From assembly GCA_031771865.1 (NCBI GenBank), contig JASISA010000042.1, positions 1,481,501-1,545,500 of the forward strand: DNA of 64,000 bases, written 5' to 3'. Numbering within the stretch: position 1 is the stretch's first letter; every line of letters begins with the position of its first letter. Under the pieces are notes generated by a model. It was not told the DNA's origin. It was given only the letters and a program-made list of their open reading frames with translations, and searched no databases. This document shows, piece after piece, positions 21,942-32,695 of this stretch. The translations under genes and the position numbers were made by a program. Source of the DNA: Nothophaeocryptopus gaeumannii (Eukaryota > Ascomycota > Dothideomycetes > Mycosphaerellales > Mycosphaerellaceae).

Positions 21942-23918
21942 ATGTTCAGCATTCTGGATTCCGCCAATGGCAATGTCAACGTCAACCGCCCGAAGACAGC
22001 GGCAGACCGGGCCTGCGATCAATGCAAGGGCAGGAAAGTTCGCTGTGACATGACCAAGCCCTGCAAAACGTGCAACTCGAGAGGCTTTACATGCACCTAC
22101 GATAACGCTCGCAGGAAACGTGGACCTGCTGCAAAACGCATCACTGAGATTCAGCACCATCAGAGATCTCTGTCGTTTGAAGGAAACGGAACACTTACGC
22201 CTCCAAGTCCTTCTACACCTGAACTTCAACGCGTTTTGACTGCTCCAACGGACAGTCAAATTCACCAGTCTCGAACCGGATACACGCCAATCGGCAATGC
22301 GACACAATGGTCTGCAGCCTCGCCACCAAAGATGAACCCGTCTCACACTCCGAGGCCACTACCACAAATGGCCTTTGCCTCCCAGCCTACTCAAGCTAGC
22401 CTGTCTGCTGGCTCCGAGATATCTCCTCCGGATTCCGCCAGGGAAGACAAGATGACTAGCCCGAACGGCCTCATATTCCCCAGTCTGCCTGCAGAATCAC
22501 CTATGGGGACCACTGATACATTCGGCGCGATACTGAAGCAGCAGCTGCCTCCTCTCGCAGACGCCACTGATGTTTGGCCGGCCACCGTCAATGAAACTAC
22601 TCTCTTGCCCTGGATCGACGTTTACTTCAAGCGACTACAGCCAACTATTCCCACCCTGAACCGGACAGATCTCTACATGCACATGGTACTACGGAAGCAT
22701 CGTGTGGATGCCCATTACGGTGCAATGCTACTGTCTCTGTGCGCATTCGCTATGACCCAGCCTGTGCAAGTTCACGAATGCGCTTCAATGCCTTCACGAT
22801 CAGCGCAAGCGCGTATGCTCCTTGAAGAGTGTGTGAAGATGCGGGTGTCTGCGGACTTCGGCGAGAATCCGACTCTCGAGATGATTCTGGCCAGCTTTTT
22901 CCTCTTTGCGTGCCTGTTTGGCAGCAGTCAGCACAAAGCTGCTCATCATCGATTGAGGGAGGCAGTCGACATGGCCTTGTCCCTCGGAATGCATCTCCCG
23001 CAATCATATGATGGGCTCACTCCGGAGAATAGGGAATCTTGGCTTAGGACGTATCTGGTCTTATGCGTCACCGAGCGAGCCTATGCGTTGCAGCAGCATC
23101 ATGCTATCGGCTTTCGAGGACGGCCTGCATTCGCAGCACGATTCATGCAAGCATTTGACGCTGCGGCTACAAGCCAATATATATCTTCACTTATCTATGA
23201 GGAGCAGTCCGACGCAGTGGGAATGACGGGCCTCCTGTATCTCATGGACAGCTTTGATGCTATAGACGAAATTGTTACGGACTGCTGGAATGGGTACTGC
23301 AAATTCAGTGACAGCATGTGCGACTCCTTCGACCGGCGCCGGGCCCTACAGATGTTTCGCGCGCAACGCCGGGTGCGAGAAGCCTGCCTAGGCGGAAATA
23401 TCAGCTTTGCGCCGTCAGCGACCCCACTGCCTCTCTCGCAGCTGTATGAGTCTCAGCAAGCCGATATTACGATCACTCAGTTCTGGCTGCTGAACAGGCT
23501 GTGGAACCTATGCCTCTCGCATCAGCTTCTTCGAGATACGTCAGAGCATGCTGAGTTGCGCTACGACTTTGCCTGCTCCGTGGCGCATGCGACGCTTGCG
23601 TTCTGCAACCGACTCAGTCTTTCTGCAATGGAGGTACATGGTGTGGGCCTGGTTGAGAAAATATTCGATATGGCGTACGGTGTTATCACTGCCATCAACA
23701 ATTCTGCGCATATGCATCCCGACCTCGTCTTGCCGCCAATGGATCCGGAAGTCATCCCCGGAATAGTATCGCTCCCTGGATCCGAGGTAACTGTCAGAGC
23801 GCTATTAGAAGGACTTTGGCGCGTGATGAAGGACTTCCGTGGTGGGCACCATCCGTACAATGCCAAGTTCGCCAACGCGCTCACTTCGTTGCACGGCTAT
23901 CAGCAATCTGCGGGCTGA
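21942..23918 (+). CDS. Zn2Cys6 transcription factor with fungal TF middle-homology domain
   Basis: A single exon of 658 residues begins at MFSILDSANG. An in-frame ATG-like extension 57 codons upstream (21771) reads as low-quality sequence, so 21942 is preferred. The binuclear cluster spans residues 25-51 (CDQCKGRKVRCDMTKPC and CNSRGFTC), followed by a basic linker (RRKRGPAAKRI). A Pro/Ser/Thr-rich segment leads to the fungal-specific TF domain from about residue 230, with PWIDVYFKRLQPTIPTLNRT, LREAVDMALSLGMHLP and LRTYLVLCVTERAYALQQHH. The style resembles sugar- and maltose-type regulators, but no target can be named. The frame is intact. It presumably acts in the nucleus. It stands alone, with no obvious enzyme partner adjacent. 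Confidence 0.92.
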   Translation: MFSILDSANGNVNVNRPKTAADRACDQCKGRKVRCDMTKPCKTCNSRGFTCTYDNARRKRGPAAKRITEIQHHQRSLSFEGNGTLTPPSPSTPELQRVLTAPTDSQIHQSRTGYTPIGNATQWSAASPPKMNPSHTPRPLPQMAFASQPTQASLSAGSEISPPDSAREDKMTSPNGLIFPSLPAESPMGTTDTFGAILKQQLPPLADATDVWPATVNETTLLPWIDVYFKRLQPTIPTLNRTDLYMHMVLRKHRVDAHYGAMLLSLCAFAMTQPVQVHECASMPSRSAQARMLLEECVKMRVSADFGENPTLEMILASFFLFACLFGSSQHKAAHHRLREAVDMALSLGMHLPQSYDGLTPENRESWLRTYLVLCVTERAYALQQHHAIGFRGRPAFAARFMQAFDAAATSQYISSLIYEEQSDAVGMTGLLYLMDSFDAIDEIVTDCWNGYCKFSDSMCDSFDRRRALQMFRAQRRVREACLGGNISFAPSATPLPLSQLYESQQADITITQFWLLNRLWNLCLSHQLLRDTSEHAELRYDFACSVAHATLAFCNRLSLSAMEVHGVGLVEKIFDMAYGVITAINNSAHMHPDLVLPPMDPEVIPGIVSLPGSEVTVRALLEGLWRVMKDFRGGHHPYNAKFANALTSLHGYQQSAG

Positions 23919-25107
23919 AGCTGCCAAAGCTCGTTTCCTTACCCACTATGAGCGAAAGGACCTGTTGCGGGTCCTTTGAAACGATCGGCTGAATAAATGG
24001 TGCGTTCGCGACACGCATGCCATCTCAAATGGGTGGAAAAACACTCCAGTCGCATATATCCCGCCTGCCATCGGACACGCGGTTCTGAAAACGATGTATT
24101 ACAGCATACGCAATATCAAGGCGAAGCTGGAGTCAGACGTCTATCGTACCACACAGGCCCTTGTCGCGGGAACCTTGAGAAAACAATTCTCGAATGACTG
24201 ACTGGTCAATCATCGGCTGCATGGCGAACAAGCGACGCCCAGATACTCTGCAAGGATAATGGTGGGGTTGAGGAGTTAGATGTAGGAACTGCGGAGCAGC
24301 CGGGCTCTGACATGCAGGGCGACCTGCAGCTGTTTTGCTGAAGAGACTAATGTCCATCTCCAGACGGCTTGATGTCGAGCTATCAGTTCGCCAAGTCTGG
24401 CGACTCTGAAAGGAGGAAGAAGGTTGAGCTGCGGAGGCCGAGCGACAGATCGGCTTTTGCGCTTCGGCGAATTGCGTAATATTGCTTGTCGATGCCTCGT
24501 CAGTCCAAGCAACGCCTGTGAGAATCGAGGCTTTGTGGTTTCACCAATGAGCATCAGGTGCACTGGGTCCGAGCAAAGAGAACATCGGGAAGGCCCCCGA
24601 TCATTAGAGGATGAGTTGCGTGTTAGTCTTGGCACCACGTCCAAGATCAGACTGAATGCTTGGCGACAAAAGAGGGAGAGCTCTGCCCCGATTCGTAGCT
24701 GGTTGGTTTCGTAGTAGCGGGCCGCCGCAGACATCTGTATGGCAGCCTCATGCGGCCTCAATGCCAGGGACAGGAGAGAGCTCAGAAGGCGATTGGAAGA
24801 CTGCGGACTTCTGTGAGGAACTGTCTGTGGATGAGCACATGTCTGACTACTCAAGCGGAATGGTAATTCGTCAGATGCCCAGTCCTGCGTCAAGTCTGGT
24901 CTGGCCCTGAAACCGTCCCACTTCTTTTGAGCATCAGGGTCCGAGCTCTGGCTAATCCCTGTCAAGAACGTCAGTCCCTGCAGCTCCAGTTTCTCTTCCT
25001 TAAAGCTGTCAACATCACCTCTCCTCTTCCTTTCAATGTTTCTCTCCAAAGCATTTCGAACCTTCACAAGACAGCCAATTCGAACCTTCACTTCCACAGC
25101 TTCCAAA
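23919..25107. other. Intergenic, FKBP promoter side
   Basis: No gene is recognised. A 294-codon minus-strand frame (25160-24276) crosses the FKBP start and looks like chance: no motif, skewed composition, and it opposes a confident gene. The last 200 bp before 25108 are pyrimidine-rich and probably the FKBP promoter and 5' UTR. Confidence 0.45.
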
Positions 25108-25620
25108 ATGGGTGTCACCAAGCAACTGCTCTCCCAGGGCGATGGCGTCACTAAGGCCAAGGTACGACATCATATTTGTTGGGAGGAGGCTATTGAATGC
25201 GTCTGCCTACCTTGAGACACAGGTACTGACCTGCTGTGTAGACCGGCGACACCATCACCATGGAATACACTGGCAACCTCTTCGATCAGTCTGCCCCGGA
25301 CAACCGTGGCAAGCAATTCGACTCCTCTGTCGGCCGCGGTGACTTCGACACCAAGATCGGCGTGGGCCAGGTCATCAAGGGATGGGATGAGGGCGTCCTT
25401 ACCCAGGATGGCGGTATGACGCTTGGGGAGAAAGCGAGGTTGACTATCACGGGTGATTATGCGTATGGTAGCCGTGGCTTCCCGGGTCTAATTCCTCCAA
25501 ATGCTACTCTTGTCTTGTAAGTTGAGTCCGAATGGAGTGCCAAGGAATGTGGCCGCTGACTCTGAATATAGTGATGTCCAGCTTAAGGCTATTAATGGCA
25601 ACCGGGCTCCTGGTCTCTAG
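25108..25620 (+). CDS. FPR1: FKBP12-type peptidyl-prolyl cis-trans isomerase
   Basis: Three exons, 25108-25161, 25242-25516 and 25572-25620, give 125 residues. Introns are 80 and 55 nt (GTACGA...TGTAG; GTAAGT...ATATAG). Junctions read KAKTGDTITMEYTG and ATLVFDVQLKAING. It catalyses prolyl isomerisation and is the FK506/rapamycin receptor in fungi. Binding-pocket residues are visible: Tyr in MEYTG, Phe-Asp in QFDSS, Phe in DFDTK, Val-Ile-x-x-Trp in VIKGWDEG, Tyr in DYAYG and Ile in GLIPPNATL. There is no signal peptide or targeting sequence, so it is likely cytosolic or nuclear. It is slightly longer than the 107-112 residues usual for FKBP12, because of changes around LFDQSAPDNRGKQ and the tail NRAPGL. 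Confidence 0.96.
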
Positions 25621-26244
25621 ACCATGAATGTGAAAAGAGAGCGAGCAAGCATGTCATGGAGTCTAAACGGATCGAAATGAAAAGCAAATGCTTTTGCTCT
25701 GATGCGAAACGAGAAAATACGATAGGCATCTCCGCCATGCTCTATACTGGCCGAATGCAAGCTACATAGAACTCACAAAACTCACGATTGTGGCTTGGAC
25801 CAGTCCTCGTCGTTCGGGCAATTGCAGATGTTCTGCTTTTCGGAACGGGCCATCTGCTTCACGCATCGCCAACTTCATCCTGAAGCTTCCTGAGAAGAAC
25901 ATTTACGATACTCTACTCATACTCCCACAGACTCGAGCTAACGGACGCAAGCAACTGACTACAGTGCAGAGCGCAAGTTACATGTAGATGATTCGACTAA
26001 GCAACAAGTTGCGTCAATCACGGCGAATGCGTGCCTGAGCTTGGCAGCGACAGCCTTGCGATGACCGCTGCATTGTGGCTGCAGCTTCTACGCCCCGGTG
26101 CATGAGGCTACGCAGCTGTGCTCTGCTGGCCTGATTGTTGTGTGTGACTCCATATACTCTGGCCCTCACAGCCACTCTCGGGACACTCATCCTAATCACC
26201 TTCTCGGCTTTTGAAGGCCTACATCTTGTACGGGAACCTCACAG
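25621..26244. other. Intergenic, no gene seen
   Basis: It holds the FKBP 3' flank and the upstream region of the HET gene. Only short frames without motifs occur. Confidence 0.45.
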
Positions 26245-28487
26245 ATGGATGGGCACTCTGTTGACCAACTTGCCCAGATGGCCGAGAAGAACAATTTGTT
26301 CTATGGAGGGCTGCCTGCGTCCACAGCCTTGCGAGCTCTTGAGCTCGAACCAGGCACGTCGAATAACCCCATCGAGTGTCGGCTGATCGTCGTACCTGAT
26401 ATCGGAAATCCGCCGTCCTACGAAGCACTCAGCTACTGCTGGGGGTCTGGAGGCATTACAAAGGAGGTTAAATGCCACCGCGCAAACGGCTGGCAGCATT
26501 TCACGATTACTGAGAATCTCTTCTGCGTCTTGACTCGCCTCCGGCATCACGACGAGCGCCGCATACTATGGATCGATGCTATGTGCATCAACCAGCATGA
26601 CCCGAAGGAACGCAGCCAACAGGTATCCAAACTGCGACTCATCTATGCTCGTGCGGGTTGTGTTGTTGTATGGCTTGGCGTATGTGATACAACGTTCTCG
26701 TCCACGATCCAATTCATGAAGGATATAGTGCGTAGTCTCGGTAACGGACTTGGCTGCACAGACATGGAGTCATATCTGCAGACACTCCGTACGCTCCCAA
26801 AGGATGAAAGACGAAAGCTTTGGGAGAACTGGAATTCGGAACATGAACTACCAGCCATCGATAACCCCGGCGGCAAGGTTTGTTCGAATTCTTCGAGCTT
26901 CCCTGGTTCTTTCGGGTGTGGGTCATTCAGGAGGTTCAAAGCTGCAATGAGGTCTGGGTCCTCTGCGGGAACGATCTGGTCGACTGGAGAATCATTACCA
27001 CAGCAGTTTCATGGACTCGGACGACGAGTCTTGGCAGTCATCTACTGTCCAAGCTGCGAGACGCTGCGCGTAACGGAGGCGCTTTCCACGGAACTGAACA
27101 AATGTACTTAATGGGTCTGAAGCAGCTGGAGACCTACCAGGAGTCGCCATTTCTAAGGCTCCTGGACCGCTCTCAGAGCTTCAGGTCCTCAGATCCGAGT
27201 GACAAGATCTTTGCGTTGTTGACGCATCCTGCGCATAGACTGGCCTTACATGGTCGGCGCCGCCTGGACGAGAGTTCTGCATCGACTCAATCCAAGGATA
27301 AAGGTTCTATAGCTGTTTGCGCGAGCACGAACATAGACCACGACGCACGCCTCGACCGACACTTAAACTTGGACGTAGATTACAGCATATCGGTGACTGA
27401 GCTCCTTCGTCAGGTCACGCTCCGTTCTATACAGCAGGACGAGACTCTAGAATCGCTGAACTACGCTTGGAAGGTACGACGCGAGCTATTCAGTCTGAAA
27501 GATCACCTGAGCGACCACTCTTCGGCCTCAAGCGCCGAGTCCTATCCGTCTTGGGTACCTCAATGGGATGCCGTCATCAGCAATCGGCGTCCACACTTCC
27601 GTCCATACTTGTATGACGCGAGCTTAGGCCGAAATCCTGTGCTGCGTCAAGGACGCATTCCGGATGAAATCATCCTGCAAGGTATCGCTGTCGATACCGT
27701 GGCGAAGACTAAGGTACCACTGATAACTAACAATCCGCTCAACGATGCCGATGGAAGACCGATTCAAGATTGGCTCAAAGGTCTCGCAGTCATCTTAACG
27801 CAGGACCACAAACATCACATAGCTGGTATCAAGCAAGGCCCGGATGAACCACATGAGCGTGCGACGGCAAAGATGGAGGAACACTTTGCGAATTTCGCGG
27901 CGTACATGATGTCCATGCTTCAACAGCATGACAGTAAGACCGAGAAGATATTCATTTTTGCGAATCATGTCGCATGCCATGTATGTGGCGCGCCCATCAT
28001 GTACACGTCACGACTCTACGACGAAGCGCCTATGGCACATACCTGCCACATCTGCCACATGGGCGCATTTGACATTTGCTCGAGCTGCTATGAGGCCGGA
28101 GAACGATGTTCATCTACAAACCACAATCTGGGACGCAGATATTTACAAGGCTTCTATTTCGCACCAGACTTGGCCACATTCGAGCGACTGTCGGCAAGAG
28201 CTTCAAGGGGCAGAAAGCAAGAATTGGTAGGGTCCATGAGAGCAGCACATGACAGGCGCTCGACCTTCACCACGACACGAGGGCTGGCGGGCATCTGTTC
28301 GCTCCTCGTAGTACCTGGAGACATCCTGGTTGTGCTCTTCGGTGGCCGCAGCCCTTTCATCCTGCGAAAGACTGATGACCATTACCGGCTAGTCGCCGAC
28401 TGCTACGTGTGCGGCATCATGGACGGAGAAATGGTCAAGAACCTGGAAGCCGGGGTGGTGACAGCAACGGATTTCGATTTGCGTTAG
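26245..28487 (+). pseudogene. Heterokaryon-incompatibility (HET) domain protein with ZZ-like finger, single frameshift
   Basis: The HET domain opens at residue 1 with IECRLIVVPD, PSYEALSYCWG, ITENLFCVLTRLR and ILWIDAMCINQHDPKERSQQV. The frame is lost near 26877-26881, after PAIDNPGGK. The conserved HET motif FFELPWFFRVWVIQEV follows immediately in the +1 frame and stays open to the stop at 28487. Adding one base (GGCAAGG-TTTG) would join the halves. GTTTGT there could mimic a splice donor, but splicing it would remove the conserved motif. The C-terminal half has a Cys/His module resembling a ZZ finger (CHVCGAPIM...CHICHMGAFDICSSCY) and the usual HET tail (VVPGDILVVLFGG). The restored length is about 745 residues. 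HET proteins trigger cell death after non-self fusion. This allele is probably inactive unless the indel is an error. Confidence 0.8.
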
Positions 28488-28562
28488 GCCGGACCAATCT
28501 CAATATTAGGACCTGGTTCCCTATCTCAAAGACATCCGTGGAACCTCGAGATCTTCTTGAGC

Positions 28563-30427
28563 TCACAGACTCTCAAAAGCATACTCCCACCCCAACAAAT
28601 CCGCATCGGCAAGCGTACTCAAGAAGTCATCCTCCCCAAACTCCAAGTTCCACCCCCCTCCACCACCACCATTCATTCCTCCTATTCCCGCCGTCGCAGT
28701 ATTCGCAGTCGCAGTCTGCGGATCCGTCGAATTCACATCCTGCTCCGCAGCCAACGTGTAATCCAATGGTTTCATCTCCCTAACTCTCTTTCCAAACCTC
28801 GACTTGGCCGCCCATATCGTATCAAAAAGAACATTCGATGCGGCTCTCGAGTGAACACTCATAGATGTCTTGTATAGCTGATCTTGTCCGCCGATTCCAG
28901 ACATATATTCAATAATAGCGCAGACCCTCGAATACTGATCGTGTTTTCGTTGAGAGGCATTTCGATATAACTCCCATGCCTTTCGGACAGTTTCCATCGC
29001 GCTCGCGCGATTAGCGACATTATCCGCTCCGAGGAGTTTCATAAGGAAAAAGATGGCGAAGGTTGTTGCTACGCGGACGTCGGTGGACCATCTTCGAATC
29101 TCATTCGGGAATTGACTCGCCACCTGGATGAGTTTCTCGCAGCATAGGGAAGCTTCTATAAGTAGCCGTTTCGTTTCGGATTCTTGGGCAGAGATTGTTC
29201 CTTTGTATGCGGCTGCGCAGACGAAAGCGTAGACTCCCAGACGGGCTTTATGCAGTGCGACTTCGGCGGAGAGGGACCAGCGGTGTTCGTATTTTTGGCT
29301 GAGGACTTGGAGTTGGTGTTGGTATTGGGGGACGAAGGGGAAGGGATTGGACATTAGACCGGATTTTGTGGAGGGTTGATGGCCGAGGGATTGGCAGATG
29401 TGGTAGTCTACGTAGGCGACTTCGAGTTGTTGTTGGAGGGATTTGGGGAGAGTTGATCCGTTGAGTGCGGTCAGGATGGTGTCGTCGATTTGGATTGTGG
29501 ACGGGGCGCCTTGGAAGGAGCTTAAGGTTTGGTTGACGATGAAGCATGCGAGCCACGTTCGTCTGCGAGATTCCAATGCGCTCTTGTCTAGTGTCTCACG
29601 ATAGCGATAGTCGGAAGCGTATTGAGGCCGATGAAATCCAAATTGCAAAGCGGTGTGTGTCGCTATTCCGCAGTACATCCAGGAAGGATTGGACATATTC
29701 GATTCGAGAGTCAGAGGCCACCAACATAGTAGCAACATCGCCTGAACAGTGGACAGTGGATTGTGTAATGCGGCACTCCAGTCGGTTGCCAGTCGTTGAA
29801 CGGGTGCGGTCAGCTTTGCATGCAGCCATGAATGCTGAGCCGAATTTTGGGTTGCAATTGCGACCATCATCCATAGCAGAAAAGGGCACTTGTCGTACCA
29901 CAAGGAAGCGGTGCTCTTCTCCGGTAGTATGGGAAATTTCTCATGGTAGTGAGCATAGTATTCCTCCAGTAGTTCTACCATTGTGACCGGGTTGATTTCA
30001 ATGTCTTCGATCTGCTGTGCGTGGAAAAGTGCAGCGTCTAGTGTGAAGGATGGAGGTGACAGCATCTCGCAATTCCCATCGCCTTGTGGGAAAGGCACCT
30101 CACCCTCAGGGGGGCGCCCTGGTGTTACGACGGTGCCTGCCGTGGTCGACGGCGAGCCATTGGCAGCGTTCTTCAGTTGATGAAGCTCTTTCTCCAGAGA
30201 TGCTACCTGTTCTCGCTTCACGGTTCGTCGGAATGATGGATCGATTGAACATCGCAATGAGTGTTTCTCGCATCTTGAGCAATCGGCTGGAAATCGATCA
30301 TGAGCATCGCACTTCAGTTTCATCTAGTCGAAATCAGAGATGCTGTACCGGTCAATACTCAAATAATTATCGGAACACCTACTTGTCGGCAGTTCGTGCA
30401 TGCCGCCAACCGCGACTTGGGCGGCAT
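28563..30427 (-). CDS. Zn2Cys6 transcription factor
   Basis: Two exons, 30427-30383 (45 nt) and 30323-28563, give 601 residues. The 59-nt intron (GTAGGT...ACTAG) splits the zinc cluster. The joined N-terminus MPPKSRLAACTNCRQMKLKC gives C10-X2-C13-X6-C20-X9-C30-X2-C33-X6-C40, a complete binuclear cluster. Starting at the ATG at 30323 would lose the first two cysteines, so the upstream start is correct. A short coiled coil follows (REQVASLEKELHQLKNA), then a fungal TF domain (LEEYYAHYHEKFPILPE, MLLCWWPLTLESNMSNPSW). A Gly run and an acidic C-terminus (GEDDFLSTLADADLLGWEY) could be an activation domain. It is divergent from the AtuA-DUF4387 gene across about 300 bp, which suggests it regulates that gene. 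Confidence 0.93.
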
Positions 30428-30730
30428 GTTGATACAAAGCGCTCTCGCTGTACGCTGCGCTGCGCGGGCGACCGCGCAAAGATGTTAGAGACGGGCTCGC
30501 GGTTTTGCAATACCAATGGCGTGAGTAGGAGAAGGATAGAGGCAAGCTAGGGTCGCAAGGAAAGCCGACTTCGCTCAAGCTCAGCGAGCGCGGGGAGTCG
30601 ACCTAGCCGATATTTATGCTCGGTCTTATAGCAACGAGCAGTAGCAACAATCAGTTAGAACAAATATTAGAAAGCCTGCGCAGATTCCTGATCAACTCTG
30701 CTCTTTGTTCCTCTGCACTTACAAAGCAAC
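30428..30730. promoter_or_regulatory. Shared divergent promoter of Zn2Cys6 regulator and AtuA-DUF4387 gene
   Basis: This 303-bp spacer lies between two divergently transcribed start codons. It holds the CCG-N11-CGG element listed separately, with TATTTATG between its half-sites, and a GC-rich tract (GCTGCGCTGCGCGGGCG) near the regulator. The compact arrangement suggests joint control. Confidence 0.5.
30607..30623. promoter_or_regulatory. Everted CCG-N11-CGG candidate Zn2Cys6 site
   Basis: The half-sites extend to CCGA-N9-TCGG, an exact four-base inverted pair, about 110 bp before the AtuA-like start codon. Zn2Cys6 dimers bind paired CGG triplets in everted, inverted or direct orientation. 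The motif is seen; binding by the neighbouring factor is a guess. Confidence 0.3.
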
Positions 30731-32695
30731 ATGGCATCGCAAATGCTCGACGACGTTGGCAGCGACAACCACAATGGCATCAATGAGCCGTCCGTACTGT
30801 GTCGGATCGTAACGCCAATTGGCATGCTTGGGTATGGCTTCGAAGAGGCTGAGACAGAATATGCAGTCTCGCAAGCCGTCGCATCAGGAAGCCCAACGGC
30901 CATCATTTGTGACTCCGGCTCGACAGACTCCGGCCCGTCCAAGCTCGCGCTGGGGTCAATGACCTGTCCTCGACCCTCTTATGTACGGGACTTCCGTCGT
31001 TTGCTGCGACTGGTCAAAAAATACAACGTTCCTTTCTTGTTAAGTTCGGCAGGCGGTGATGGCAGCGACGAGCATGTCGATGTATTTCTCGACATCATCC
31101 GCGAGCTCGCCGCAGAGCCGGAACATCGGTCCTGGAGTCTGAATGTTTTGGGCATCTACTCTGGTATATCGAAAGACCTGATCTCAGAACGACTCGATGC
31201 TGGGCTCGTTTCCGGCTGTGGTCCTGCGGTGCCGGAGCTGACCCACGAGACCATCAAAGAGACGCCCAGAGTCGTTGCGCAGATGGGCCCCGAGCCTTTT
31301 CTTGAAGCGTTAGTCTCAAATCCAGGATTTGACGTTGTCGTGGGCGGTCGAGCTTACGACCCAGCTCCGTACATTGCTTTCTGCGCCTTCCACGCTCTTC
31401 GAAAGCCATCCCGCGCGAGAATGGCAGAATTGGACCCGAAAGTCCTTGGAGCTTTCACTCACATGGGTAAGATCATGGAATGTGGAGGGCTATGCGCAAC
31501 ACCAAAATCAAAAGGCGCAGTGGCAACCATTTACAATGACGCTTCCTTCAAGATCGCACCGACAGACCCGTCCGCGAAATGTACGCCTCTGAGTGTAGCC
31601 GCTCATACTCTGTACGAAAAGACGAGACCGGACATACTGACTGGTCCGGGAGGATCTCTTGACCTCACACGGTCGAAGTATGAGCAAGCGGAGGACGGCG
31701 TGGCGGTGCGGGTTACGGGTTCTCGATTCCATTACATCAATCCCAGTGTTGACATCCCGTACACTGTGAAACTGGAGGGCGCGAAAGCTGCCGGGTATCG
31801 CACTTTGATCATGGGAAGCTTTCAGGATCCGATTCTTATCCCGCAAATCCACGACTTCTTAGGCGGTATTACAGATGCGGTCACTCGGGTGTCTAACCCA
31901 GAAGGCCACTGGGATATCACCTGGCATGTGTATGGCGATCAGCCTGGATCCCCACAGGTCTTCGTCGTTGGAGAGGTGCTGGCAGGCACGCAAGCTGACG
32001 CAACCAATATCGCAAGCTCCGCCAGAGTTTATTGCATGCATGCGCCGTATCCTGGGCAGAAGGCGACCTCTGGCAACTTCGCCATGGGTATCGGCGGAAA
32101 GCTCGAGCTCGAGACAGAAGAGTGTGCCGAATTCTCCGTCTACCATCTGATGAAGCTGCACCCAGAAGAAGAGGGTCTCGCGTCATCTGGAGGTTTGTTC
32201 AAGCTGGCGGTGCATCACGTTGGCGCAGGTGAAGATGCAGGTCCGGAGACAGCGCATTCAGCCCCGAACGGTCTGACCAAGAAAGCTCCGAATGGGACCA
32301 AGAAGTCAATGCCATTGAAAGCATTGTCAGAAAACCCGCAGACCCTGATTGAGCTGGCCAAAGTGGTGCGCTCAAAGAACTCTGGTCCATACGAGATCAC
32401 GCTGGACGTGATCTTCGACGATGCGAGGATGTACTCGGTGGTGAAGGAGTCCGGTTTGCTGTCAGAGAGGGAAATGTCGAAGATTTTGGAGATCCCTGAA
32501 GAGGAGATCATCTGGTGTGGCTTCTTCGATGCACCGCTGGCGTTTAAGGTGACAGTCCCGCGTCGAAGAAACGGCCGATATTGCCAATCGGGAGGATTTG
32601 CAGAGAGTGATGTGCATGGCAGCCAGCAGTATATTCCGTTGGCCTCATTGCCGCTCCCGCACTCCCTCCAGGACAAGCTGAAGGCTATTGTATAG
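30731..32695 (+). CDS. AtuA-like (DUF1446) protein fused to DUF4387
   Basis: A single exon of 654 residues. The N-terminal about 470 residues match the acyclic-terpene-utilisation AtuA/DUF1446 family: VLCRIVTPIGMLGYGF, IICDSGSTDSGPSKLALG, LLSSAGGDGSDEHVD, VVVGGRAYDPAPYIAF, THMGKIMECGGLCATPKSKG and LTGPGGSLDLTRSKYEQ. After a low-complexity linker (APNGLTKKAPNGTKKSMP) the last about 115 residues match DUF4387: LIELAKVVRSKNSGPYEITLDVIFDD, FFDAPLAFKVTVPR and SDVHGSQQYIPL. In bacteria the two domains are usually separate adjacent genes, some in terpene or branched-acid catabolism; the exact reaction is not established. No targeting signal is visible. The fusion and the divergent regulator suggest a small inducible catabolic unit. 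Substrate unknown. Confidence 0.9.
   Translation: MASQMLDDVGSDNHNGINEPSVLCRIVTPIGMLGYGFEEAETEYAVSQAVASGSPTAIICDSGSTDSGPSKLALGSMTCPRPSYVRDFRRLLRLVKKYNVPFLLSSAGGDGSDEHVDVFLDIIRELAAEPEHRSWSLNVLGIYSGISKDLISERLDAGLVSGCGPAVPELTHETIKETPRVVAQMGPEPFLEALVSNPGFDVVVGGRAYDPAPYIAFCAFHALRKPSRARMAELDPKVLGAFTHMGKIMECGGLCATPKSKGAVATIYNDASFKIAPTDPSAKCTPLSVAAHTLYEKTRPDILTGPGGSLDLTRSKYEQAEDGVAVRVTGSRFHYINPSVDIPYTVKLEGAKAAGYRTLIMGSFQDPILIPQIHDFLGGITDAVTRVSNPEGHWDITWHVYGDQPGSPQVFVVGEVLAGTQADATNIASSARVYCMHAPYPGQKATSGNFAMGIGGKLELETEECAEFSVYHLMKLHPEEEGLASSGGLFKLAVHHVGAGEDAGPETAHSAPNGLTKKAPNGTKKSMPLKALSENPQTLIELAKVVRSKNSGPYEITLDVIFDDARMYSVVKESGLLSEREMSKILEIPEEEIIWCGFFDAPLAFKVTVPRRRNGRYCQSGGFAESDVHGSQQYIPLASLPLPHSLQDKLKAIV

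Noticed and set aside
24276..25160. 294-codon minus-strand frame over the FKBP start
   Set aside because: It opposes the certain FKBP exon 1, has skewed Arg/Leu/Ser composition and shows no family motif.
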